The notes under the pieces: generated by a model | What the model was told of the DNA's origin: nothing | Seen by the model: the letters and a program-made list of their open reading frames with translations, nothing else | Databases searched by the model: none | Origin: Craterostigma plantagineum | Taxonomy: Eukaryota > Streptophyta > Magnoliopsida > Lamiales > Linderniaceae | Direction: 5' to 3' | DNA: 64,000 nt | NCBI GenBank assembly: GCA_027422505.1 | Contig: JAPQWV010000001.1 | Span: 186,001-250,000, forward strand | Part shown: piece after piece, positions 23,501-33,506 of the stretch | Position numbering within the stretch: the first letter of the stretch is position 1 | Layout of the letters: every line of letters starts with the position of its first letter | Position numbers and translations under genes: made by a program

Positions 23501-23727
23501 TCGTTTGCGGTGCGTTGGTTACTTTCGATTTGGTCGATTTGGTCGAAGATGAAGCTCATGCGAGCTGAGAGTGAGGTGGGCTTTGGAGTTTGTGGCGGCG
23601 GCGGCGGAGGAGGAGGATCGGAGGAGATCGTAGAGAAGCTACCGTATAGAAGTGGACAGTTAGGGGAAAGACGCTTAACTACTCTGACGCGACGAGGATT
23701 CAAATGAAGAAGACGAGAACACGCCAT
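20549..23727 (-). CDS. VAR3: VAR3-like plastid RanBP2-type zinc finger protein
   Basis: Arabidopsis VAR3 is a chloroplast zinc-finger protein needed for palisade and chloroplast development; its loss gives variegation. Five exons (23727-23090, 22813-22693, 22455-22103, 22012-21914, 21773-20549) join in phase to 811 residues. The N-terminus looks like an organelle transit peptide (RLLHLNPRRVRVVKRLS), followed by a proline run. Exon 3 has a Cys-rich segment (VCSSCSLRNSCEKAY). Two RanBP2 fingers follow at about residues 364-390 and 398-425, each with W-x-C-P-x-C and C-x-x-C (GDWLCPKCDFMNF, VCLHCD; GEWECPQCNFLNY, VCFHCE); both are split by introns at the same place, after the W-x-C-P. The large last exon is acidic, then rich in R, S and G. 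It lies 380 bp upstream of the lipoxygenase 3' end, same strand. Confidence 0.92.
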
Positions 23728-24107
23728 TTATGTTGCTCTGTTTTGCGGAGCTGAAAAAACAGAGGTTTTTCTCTGGGTTTTAATGAATTGCTGTGTTACT
23801 CGCATAAATACATTTCTTCATAAGATTTTAATTCGTATATTATGATTTGTTTATCATGTTAATTATATTTTCCCCATTCAATTGAATAAAAGGCTTAGAG
23901 CTCAACATCAAAACTCAACAAAAAGTGACAAAGGAAGTGCATCAATTATTTATTTGCTAAATTATTACAATCCAAAACGTTTCAAGGACTAGAATTATTA
24001 TTCATTCACGCAATAACTTCACACCTTAAGGCTTAACGCAAATACCAAACAACAAATATAGCTAGTTTTTTATTCAGAAAACCATACTTAAAAAATAAAA
24101 TATTTTC

Positions 24108-27100
24108 CTAAATGGAAATACTATTGGGAATCCCTTTGCCAGTAAGCCCAACTCCACTGCTAGGATACAGCAAAGTATAAGGCATCTTCACAGGTCCAAG
24201 CCTGTTCTTCAGCTTCGGATCTTCGTTCCTCTCCACGAACCTCTTCTCAATCTCCCCGAGCCTAACTCCGAACCTACCGAAAGCCTCCAGCGCCACGTCA
24301 TCCTTGGTCCACTCATCACTCTCCCTCTGTCCAAGAAACACCTCATCAGTAGTATGCCTGGAAAGAATCTCCACCAAAGAAATCCCAAGCACGCTCAGCT
24401 GAAGGGAAGTAATCGTCCTTAGGTACGCCTTCTCGGGATTCTCCGCCATCTCTTCGTACTCCGGCGTGCCCGGCTCGGGGATGAGCCGGCGGCTCGTGGC
24501 CGGGCGGTTCAGAGGATGGCCGCCGTATGGGTACTGTCCGAAGTTGACGGCGGCGTGGAGCGCCGAGGCCGTCCATATGATGGTGGTGAGAGAGTCGATC
24601 AGCTCTTGCCTCGTCTGCATCTTGGGCCACCACGGCTCGTGCTTCTTGTCTCCGTGCCCTTCCTCGCGAATCTCCTTCCACCATAGCTGAAGCTCGGCGT
24701 CGTCTTGCACCATGTTGTCTGAATCGTAGTAGATTCTGCAGTAGTCTTCCACCCACGATTTGATCGCCGCCCATATCTCCAGCCCATCGACGGCGTAGGG
24801 ATAGTCCTCGATTAGCAAGCGAATCCCTTGCTTTGATTGTGGGTCTTCCACTGCTATCCCTCTGAACCAAGATACACATAAAAGGTTAGTTTTTTTTTTA
24901 ATCTACGAACCAAGATTTTTGGGGAAATGCTGTCTGAAATTTTATCACAAACCTCTTGATAAGATCGGCAGGAAGTGCTTGTTCAGGGAAACTCCACTCC
25001 TTGTAAAGCATCGAAGAGAATTCGACGGAATACTTCCCCTGAAATAGGGTATACTCAAGAAATCCCCCGGCGTTCAACAGAGTCTGACGGGCGAGGGCGT
25101 TGACATTCATAGTATCTCGAAAATGAGGCTGCAATAGCTTGTGGATGGGGTGAAGAACGCTGAGCTGGCGATTCGTTGCAATTACGAAAGGCTCGATGGT
25201 CGCATGGGTGTGCAGCCAGTGACAGATCAGCTGATGAAAGCCCGAGTCGTCTACTGCCACGTAAGCCTTGGCCAGCTGCCAAATGACGCTTTCGACCCCA
25301 TCGTGGGCAGGCGTGCAAACCCTGCTTATCGAGCCGTGGTGGTCCCCATTTGGGTGTGGAAGGCTCAGCTCGATGGCTAATGGCTTTAGGGTTCCGTCGT
25401 CTTTCAGGAAGAGAATGGTTCGAGTGGCGTAGGTTTTGATCGATGTGTTGTTTATACGTCTCAGAAATGGCATCAAGCTCTCATGGTGGTCTAATATGAA
25501 CAGCTTATTGCTCTCAATGGCCTGCATGGTAAGTTGCCGGTAAGAATCTGCTTGGCGAGAAGAATATATATGCCTTCTTATGTTTTATTATTACCTCTGT
25601 TACAGTTAGACCCTCTAGGTTGCTATGTATGTGTTCGTCAGAGATTGTGCTCGATTGATTTCCGTATATCTTTGGATCTAGCTTGCATGTGGGGGGAAAT
25701 TCCTGCCAAATTAGACCATGTTATCTCTGAGATCTTCGCTTTCTTTGGACAATCTATCATAGACTTTATCAGGTTATAAACAGGAAAAGGAAGAAGAGGA
25801 GAATTACGTCGAGTCGTTTGATTACAACAGGGCTAAGCCCGGCAAGCATCTCTCTGCCGAATTCTTCGTCAGAGCTCCAACCAAGTTTATCCTCTGTGTA
25901 AGAAAAAAAAAACAAGTTAGTGATGAATTGACAAGACTGTAATAGTTATGGGGGGTTCAGCGCAATAATACTATTACTACCTTTAATGACCTGTGGAACT
26001 GGGAACTTGAACGTCTTCTCGCCGTCCGACCGAAACAGCTCTCTTATCAGTTCGAACGAAATGTGTTCGCCAATTCTTTCCACCCAAGACTTGTCTGAAG
26101 CGTCGCGTTCCCATTCGTACAGTTTCAGTACGTCGTCAAGGAATCGAACTCCCTCGGCGTTTTGTCGAACAGCGCCTTAAAATCAGCCCCAAGATTCTGA
26201 AGCAGAGATTTCAGTCCATAAGCTGCGGCGTCGGCCAACTTCACCTGACTGAAACGTTCATCCCTTGGGACGTAAATGCTCAGCCCTTTGTATATTGGCA
26301 GTCGACTCTCCGTCTTAGGATCTGCCAACGAAGATCTTTTATTACCGTTGATAAAAAAAAGCACTAAACTTTCGTGCAAGAAGAACACGGCGGAATTATT
26401 ACCTGATGAAGATGGTGGACGACCAGTCCTTCCTCTTCGAGGATATGGATACTCTTCAGATCCTCCGAGAATAGGACGAATGTGTTCTTCGTCTTTGTCT
26501 GGGTCGCTCAAATCGTTGTATATATCGTAATCGTAGACTCTGTCCCATTCCTCGAGCTTCCCAGTTCCATTTCCCCTCAGAGTCTTCAGTTCTTCTTCTC
26601 TGTAGTGCTTTAGATATGCTGGCGTTTGACTGGGAAGATAAGCCTGCAATGAGAAAAATGCCATATTTAGCTACTAATGATTGCCAAGCGTGCTTGTGTA
26701 ATAAAGGAAAGTGATGATCTGGCTACCTTATTAGCGAAGAAAACACGGTCTTTCTTGTAATATTTAGCAGGGTAAACCCAAGAATCGCAGACGAAACGGA
26801 CACGCCCGTGATGGGGGACGTCTTCGAGCGTTAGGGACTTGAGGTAAAACTCGTTGTGGTGAGAATTCACTATCGTAAAAGCGCCTGGGACGCCCATCTC
26901 TTTGCTCCATTCGAAGGTAACCTTATACATAACATCGCCTGCTGTAATAGAACTCTTCGTTGTGATCCAATCTTCAAGGTGTGCCCTTCTTCCCAGTTTT
27001 CCTACGTATGTGTCTGGGCAAGGTTTGCTCGTCAGTATACACAGAGTATAACTAAAATATGCAAGGCTTATTGTTTAAAGACTCTGTCTTCTTATTATTC

Positions 27101-27843
27101 TTGATAATAAGTCTCTGTTATGTTGACAAAGCGTGGAATTAGGGGAAAAGAAAGACAGCCCTTTACTCGCAACATCGTACTCAAACATCCATCATAAGGA
27201 GAAAGGGACATAAAAGCTCAGTTCAGTTTGTTGAGAATTTCTGTCCCACATCGGGAAAAACGTATCACCCGACTCAGTATATAATTAAAGAGGCCTCTCC
27301 ACCTATCACCAATTGGTTTTAGGTTGGAACCCTCAATTTCAATATGGTATCAGAGCGGGTTCTATTGCGTGTTATCGCGCATATTTCACTCACCGTCACC
27401 CGATTTCATATGTCCACGTGTTAGGCTTTGAATCGTGCCACACGTGAGGGGGCGTGTTGAGAATTTCTGTCCCACATCGGGAAAAACATATCACCCGACT
27501 CAGTATATAATTAAAGAGGCCTCTCCACCTATCACCAATTGGTTTTAGGTTGGAACCCTCAATTTCAATACAGTTCAGACCATGTCAAAGATATACAAGA
27601 ATACATACCAGCAGAGTCTTGATCAAGAGTGGTGCTGCTAATGAGCTGCAAAGACACCTTTTTTCCTCGTAACTCGTCCAACGTATCGACGACTGAAGCT
27701 GTGAGTTCTCTCACTCCCAAAAGGTTCTTCTTCGTCAGAACAACTGTTCCCTTGATCTGAAAACTGTCAGCCGACACGTCAGCAGTTTCAGGCTTCTCTA
27801 ACCCATCATTCCTTGGCTTCTTGCTACGGTCTTGTTCTTCCAT
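24108..27843 (-). CDS. LOX1: Linoleate 9S-lipoxygenase with one-base frameshift
   Basis: 9-lipoxygenases add oxygen at C9 of linoleic or linolenic acid in the cytosol, feeding oxylipin defence and root signalling. Eight exons (27843-27609, 27001-26727, 26643-26403, 26321-25981, 25893-25808, 25702-25595, 25521-24953, 24861-24108) cover the family from PLAT domain ([14 protein letters not shown]) to the C-terminal GIPNSISI, about 869 residues, with no plastid leader. Iron ligands are present: [11 protein letters not shown] (His near 525 and 530), HAAVNFGQY, and the final Ile. GTPEYEEM and [15 protein letters not shown] are typical. In exon 4, after EFDS, one base is missing (about 26128): TTC GAT TCC TT then GAC GAC GTA. 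Without it the frame ends at TGA; with it all later exons fit. The gene is therefore either recently inactivated or misread. Intron 1 holds a TRIM. The start was chosen at MEEQDRS because upstream frame lacks conservation. Confidence 0.9.
27229..27570 (+). mobile_element. Young TRIM in lipoxygenase intron 1
   Basis: Two 116-bp LTRs (27229-27344 and 27455-27570) start TGTTGAGAATTTCTGTCCCA and end TTTCAATA; they differ at one base (G/A, in AAAAACRTATCACC). The initiator-Met primer site TGGTATCAGAGC lies directly after the left LTR (27345-27356), a purine tract (GTGAGGGGGCG) directly before the right one. Target duplication CAGTT is perfect (27224-27228, 27571-27575). It is 342 bp in all, non-coding, and opposite in orientation to the host gene. 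Confidence 0.96.
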
Positions 27844-29129
27844 GATTCGAAGAGCCTTGCAAAGAAGAGAAAAGAAAAGGATATGGGTCTGCGATTTACT
27901 GTCAGAAAAGAAAGACACTGTTTATTTTGGAGTGGAATCAAGATTTACTGTGTGCTCAATCGAATCGAAAGTGCTGGCATATATAGTATGTGCGTAGTAT
28001 GTAATTCGATTCTCGGACGACTTGGGAGTCTTCGAGTAAATAAATATTCCTTTTTAGGCAGTGTAAACGCATCCAAGTTGGAGATTAAGATATGGTTTTT
28101 AGTCTTTGTACGTATTTGTAAAATATATAAACTATGGCTACTTTAGTTAACTAACGCGGTTATTACCTTCAAAGCAGCCCCCATTGACCAGAGCAGCAAC
28201 GTATAACAACGAGCCATGTAAGAGTAAGACGAGACAAACCACTAGTGAGCTCCTCCTAAACAATCAAAGGGCAGGTGAAACCGATACTTCAAATTTCAAT
28301 AAATAAAAAATGAACCTTTTTCTATTCAAGAAATGGTTCTTACTGTGTTGTTTAATCTCTACTCCCAATTGAAAATGTAGCTGTTGTACGATTTGACCAG
28401 GCGTTATAAATAGTATTATCTCCAACACTGTGAGAGAAAAAGTAGAAGTCAAAAGAGCGAAATATTATGAAAAGTAGAGATTTTCATAACAAGTCAAAAG
28501 GTCATGTGTGAAATGAAATAGACAGTGTTACATATTTCCAAAGACCATGTAATAAGGTAGACCGGTTCCAAAATAAAAGAAGAAGTAAATGTGAGTCAAG
28601 GTAATAATAGTAGAGAAAATAATTATATTACAAAAATAAAAATCTTGTTCTGTAAAGATTTATTCAAAAACCATTGGCGCTGTTAAAGAAGTTGGTAATC
28701 CCTACCTAACTTTCTTTTCGGAAGAAAATGTAATAAAAGACATGTAATCAAATTTGGTGATTTCGTAGGTTGAAGATGTATTACAAAAGTGGAGTAACTC
28801 GTTTTCAGATGAAGATAAAACCTTTCCTTGCACGAAATGTTGCAATAAACAAAAATAAGGAAAACGATTAACCCTCCAAGAGAAAGCTTCATAAATAACA
28901 GCAACTCATAATCTCTGCTTAAGCTGGGCTTAGAAATGTATGTAATACGTTTTACATACAAAGACCACTTTCCAGACACAATTATATCATAAATACAACT
29001 CATGAAGCAAGCAATAAACACAAACAAGCATAGCTTGAGGATAATCTTACAAAGCTTTTTGAAGGATTGACAGAGAATATCGTCTCCTTCATTCAATAAC
29101 TCTCAATGAAAAACACACAGTATCTCACG
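27844..29129. other. Lipoxygenase upstream region
   Basis: AT-rich 1.3 kb between the lipoxygenase start and the F-box 3' end. The open frame at 28683-29096 (minus) is hydrophobic but without family resemblance. I see no gene. Confidence 0.5.
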
Positions 29130-30448
29130 TCACTCAGCGAGACGGGCCCGCCTCTCCCAATCGAGGTCCTCGGAGAACTGCGTGAGAGCAGCTCGGGGAT
29201 CACCGTTAGACATAGACAGATAGTACTGAGCAGTACAATCATCGACGCGCATGCTTCTCTTCAAAGTGTCGATGATCTTTTTCTTTCCTCGTTCTGTCGT
29301 CAGACTGCTCGAAACAAGGGCTTTTTGGTCAGGACAGCCGTCGAGGTAAAGCACTGCAACTTCTCTTTTGGCATGTGAGTCCATTTCTATGTAGCAAGTG
29401 GAACCTTTTAGAATCGTTGGGTTGGATATGGGGATGAGAAGACGCTCCCTTGAGAAGATGGCGTGGTCGCTCATCATATTGTTCAGACGTTTTATGTCCA
29501 TGACCTTTCAAAGGAGCGAAAAAACACCAACATGTAGTAGGAATAGAATTAAATCAAACAAGACCATGAAGAACAAAGAGATAGAGAACGACACATTTAC
29601 TTGGTGTCGTATGCCAGGCTATTGCAACACTCGTGAACGTATTCATAGTCGTGATTAAGGTTATCACTTACACTAATGCTAAATCGAGATATGGCTGAAC
29701 CCGAGATAGTGATAAGAATATCATCAAACAACCTTTTAAGATCACATAATACCTCTCGGTTTCGTATGCATTGAGGCAATGGTTTAGTCAGCATTTACTA
29801 GACAGCAACGAAGCTAAGTTCAATTCGAACTGAAGAGGACATTATATGAATATCTGATATTCTATATTTGTCGGAAACTTAAGTTCAAATTTGACAATCG
29901 GGTATTACAGTTTTTAAATCAACGAACATGAAAGAACATCGAATGAATCAACAGCTTCAAACAGTTCACTAAAGTTTCCCTTCCTCCGAACAGGGAGTAA
30001 TAACAACAACCAAGGCAGCGAATCGACAGAGGAGTACCTGAACAGAGTACTTAACGGCTAGGCTAGCTACAGACTCCCCACGCCCCAATCGATGAGAAAT
30101 CGCAAACTTTGAGATGGAATTATCCCTCCAAAATGCCGCGGAGCTAGGATTTCCCATCAAGCGTTCAATTCTCCACGGCGCCATAAAAGCCCGCACGCGC
30201 ATATCCCTATCGGAGGCCACCGATCTCCACAATCGGCACACGCAAGCCGCGCGAGCGAGGTCGGACGGCGGAAGATCCTGGAGGATGGCGCGGAGAGTGT
30301 CTCTGCACAGTAAAGCGGAGAAGTCTGAGTTCGTCGGAGATATAATCGCGAGGTCGGAGATAGAGCTGGTCAGCGGTTCGAGGCGGTCCGTGTGTGGTCG
30401 TGGAGGTGGATTGGCTTCATCGCCCTCGCCGCCGCCGCCGAAGCCCAT
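29130..30448 (-). CDS. F-box protein with LysM domain (At1g55000-like)
   Basis: F-box proteins bring substrates to SCF ubiquitin ligases. Two exons (30448-30038 and 29504-29130) join in phase to 261 residues. Exon 1 encodes an acidic-free glycine-rich leader, then an F-box at about residues 47-90 (CRDTLRAILQDLPPSDLARAA, CRLWRSVASDRDMR) and the start of a LysM module (SHRLGRGESVASLAVKYSVQ). Exon 2 completes LysM (VMDIKRLNNMMSDHAIFSRERLLIPI) and adds a C-terminal region ending in a helix-rich part with GDPRAALTQFSEDLDWE. The combination of F-box and a single LysM is characteristic of the plant family typified by At1g55000, which as I recall sits next to AXR4 in Arabidopsis, as here. Its substrate is unknown. 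Confidence 0.92.
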
Positions 30449-30844
30449 CGTTGTTTGTCTATATCTTCTCTGCGATTGTTTTGGTATGTATGGCGAGACT
30501 AGCGATGAGCGTTGAGCCGCGTATATTAATATCGCTGTTAAACAGATTAATCTAATATCTATCGCACATTAAGTACGAAAAAGCAATTAAGTTCTAATTA
30601 CGTTCTTTGTCCAAACCGTTATATTACAATCTCGCACTAGTAAACAACACGCTTTTTTTACCACAACACGAGAAAATCCTAGCAGGTCTAAACTGAGCAA
30701 TGAAGCGAATCAGAAGGAGAGAAGCTTAAGCTTTATCATCTTACAACGAGCCAAGAATGTAATAAGAAAGCAGGCTAAAGACGACGAAGAAGAATCACAC
30801 TGCACAAGCATCATCTGCTATGGCACCCTTGCTGGTCTATGCTT
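30449..30844. other. Intergenic, F-box promoter
   Basis: Short spacer between the F-box gene and the AXR4 3' end. No further gene seen. Confidence 0.6.
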
Positions 30845-32283
30845 TTAGCTATCGTCTCTCTTTGATTTAGGCAAGGACGAAACGAATCTGAGTATACTTT
30901 CTGCAACCTCTTCAGAATTTTTCTCCTATTAATACACACAATCGAAAGGAAAATCAGAGCCAAGAAGACTTCATAAAGATTTTCAAGAATCAGCACATAT
31001 CAGAGAAGACTGTTTAAGTAACACGGTAACTAGCAGATTGAGCAGTAATAAAAGAACACGATGGGTTCGAGGGAATCATATCTCACCTGAATCCATCTCC
31101 CTCCTGAGTGTGTCGCAAGTGTAGCCCGTGGAAGTGCATTGGCAATTTCCCGTCCCTCTGCAACCATTTTATCGGAGAATAGAACTTGAACGGGAAGATC
31201 CTTAACTCCGTCACAACTTCCCCATTCAGACAAATCGAAACTATGATTCAACTTCTTCCCCATCTCAACAATGGCCTTGCCATTGTCCCTTCCCTTCAAA
31301 AGTATCCTATGATCCTCCACCTCTGTTAAACTCCCTAAATCCATGCAACAATAGCCAAGAAGCTGCTCAAATGCAAACCTAAAGCCTAAAACAACTTCCC
31401 TCAACAATGGAGTCTTTAAAACCCAAAGTGGCAGTGCTGTTTTACCAGGGATGGCATCAAGAATCACCACGCTTCTGACATTTCTGTGATTCTTCAGAAC
31501 CCAGTTAGAACTCAGTTGCAGAGCAGAGTCGTGCAATACCAAGTCCACGATGTTCAATCCCATAGTGTCGATGACTTGTCCTAAAACCCTATCCATTTCT
31601 TCGTTGCCCAATTCGACTGTTTTTTCAATCTTTCTCGTCTTAACCTTCACCTCATTCTCCTCGAAGTTCACATACCCTTGCTCAACGAGCTGATCAAACC
31701 CCCAAAAGACACCCTTTTCCTTGATTTCCTCGTACACATTCCATAGAGCTGCCAATCCACTAACCACGTATTCTTCGTCCACAATTACCGATCTATCCGA
31801 AAACCCAGAACCAGGGAGATCAATGGCTACGGCGTGGACGTTATTGCTACCTAAATGCTCGACGACCTTACGAAAAGCAAAAGAGCTAGAACCCATACCG
31901 TGTACGATCAAGACGTGGCCGTCAGAGTTCGTATGAGGCCCCATTTGAGTGGAGAAGACTTCGACTTGCGGTTGGTCAGGGGCAATTTGGACCTTTAACC
32001 TGCGTCCGCCGGAGTAGTGCTGTCGGAGATCTGGCGGCAGGCTTAGGAACCATGTCCTGGGGTCTTTTGCAGTGAGCGAAGAGATGGCAATGGCGAGGAG
32101 CGTTATCACAGAGACGAGGATGGTGAAGTAGAACCAAAAGTGAAATGGGTTGGGAGAACTTGGGGTTTGTTTTCGCCGCGGTGGAGATGGAGTTCGATTT
32201 TCTGATTGGGGTTTTACGGTTGATTTGCGGCGTTGCCTGACTTGTGGTTCTGAGGTTTCAGGTTCTTCAGTTATGATTGCCAT
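30845..32283 (-). CDS. AXR4: AXR4-like alpha/beta hydrolase-fold ER protein
   Basis: AXR4 is an ER membrane protein that lets the auxin influx carrier AUX1 leave the ER in root cells. Two exons (32283-31087, 30925-30845) give 425 residues. The chosen start (MAIITEEPE) matches the Arabidopsis start as I recall; the in-frame ATG at 32427 would add 48 residues without conservation. A membrane anchor lies at about residues 47-70 (FHFWFYFTILVSVITLLAIAI), followed by DPRTWFLSLPPDLRQHYS and an alpha/beta-hydrolase core: VLIVHGMGSSSFAFR, IDLPGSGFSD (the usual nucleophile position has PGSG) and THSGGRWIQ. Exon 2 codes for the last helix (EEVAESILRFVSSLPKSKRDDS). The His-rich tail that I recall in Arabidopsis AXR4 is absent. 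Same strand as the F-box and lipoxygenase genes. Confidence 0.92.
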
Positions 32284-32552
32284 TCTCTGTTCAAACTTTC
32301 GACCGAGAGCAGCTCCCAACGACAGAGTTGTTGATCTGCTGTGTTTAGGGCAAAAACGATTTAAGAAGAGTGAAGCTGAAACCTTTAGTGGCAGACAATG
32401 GAAGAGAAAGTCGTAGGGTGTCATCAATAGGTAACATTTTCAGATTTTTGGGACTTTCTTTACAAGCGTGGCCATCTGTAAAGTTGAACACTTTTTCACT
32501 TTGTTTTATATTTTGTTTAATTGAGATTTCAATATGGGTACGAACTACGAAC

Positions 32553-33307
32553 TAGACCTCTCCAATAGTGATGCGAAACGCAAAACCAAACGCAAATATG
32601 CAGTAAAACTACTCCAATAGTACTGCAAATGCAAAATGCGTTTTTTGCATTCTCTCTTGTTTCGAACGCAAATTTGCATCTGGACGCAAAAATGCGTTTG
32701 ATATTTTAAAATTGCAAGTCATTTACTTGTATTGAATTATTAAATCAAACGTATAAAAACTATTTAATAAATAAAATATATTAAAGTGTATACTACGATT
32801 ATATTGATATCATACATAATTATGTTAACCTTTTTATTTTAGTAATAACTTTTTATATCTTATTATTAATTTTTTATATTTTGTTTATATGTAATATAAA
32901 TTAAATATTGTTTTGCCAACAAATATAGATTTAAAATATTTTACATAATATCAAAATAGAAACATCAAAATTACCACTCAAAATAACACAAGTACTGAAA
33001 TAAAAATACATCATAAATTATAAAAATAACGCACAACTACGGAAATTTCGATATTTTAATAAATATTTTGTTTTATGTTTTTTAATATGTTTTTATCTAA
33101 ATCAAAATTAAAAGAATATTGTGGTTAGTTTCTAAAGTAGTAAAATATAGGGGTAATATTGAAAAGTTATAAAAGTTGGTAGGAAAGGGAATATTACAGG
33201 AATATTCTTTTGCGTTTGCGTTTGCTGTTGGAGAACAATTACTGCAAAATATGATTGTTACTGTAAAATGCGTTTGCGTTTGCGTTTGACTGTTGGAGAT
33301 AGGTCTA
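32553..33307. mobile_element. MITE-like inverted-repeat element, AT-rich
   Basis: The ends TAGACCTCTCCAATAG and CTGTTGGAGATAGGTCTA are inverted repeats. Each is followed inward by GC(A/G)AA-type runs (GCAAACGCAAACGCA-like) and by a second copy of CTCCAATAG/CTCCAACAG, so the terminal repeats are themselves duplicated. The 600-bp interior is very AT-rich and non-coding. The CTCCAA end recalls Harbinger-type MITEs but the target duplication is unclear (TA at most). It fills most of the shared upstream region of AXR4 and the aminopeptidase. Confidence 0.65.
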
Positions 33308-33506
33308 CCGAATACTCTTACCACGGCCCATTTCAAGACTATCCACATAACTCCAAAGTAAGCTTGCTTCCTTATCCTAACAACAGAAAACCTTTCCCGC
33401 AAAGCAAAACCTATGTGGGCAGAGAGTTGCACTTGCTTTGCGTGGTTAAGAACCCAAAGAATGAGATTAATAGTACTTAAAGAGACATAGAAGCCTATTG
33501 ATTGTT

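Noticed and set aside
28683..29096. Minus-strand open frame of 137 codons in the spacer after lipoxygenase
   Set aside because: AT-driven, hydrophobic, no conserved motif or splice context; probably chance.
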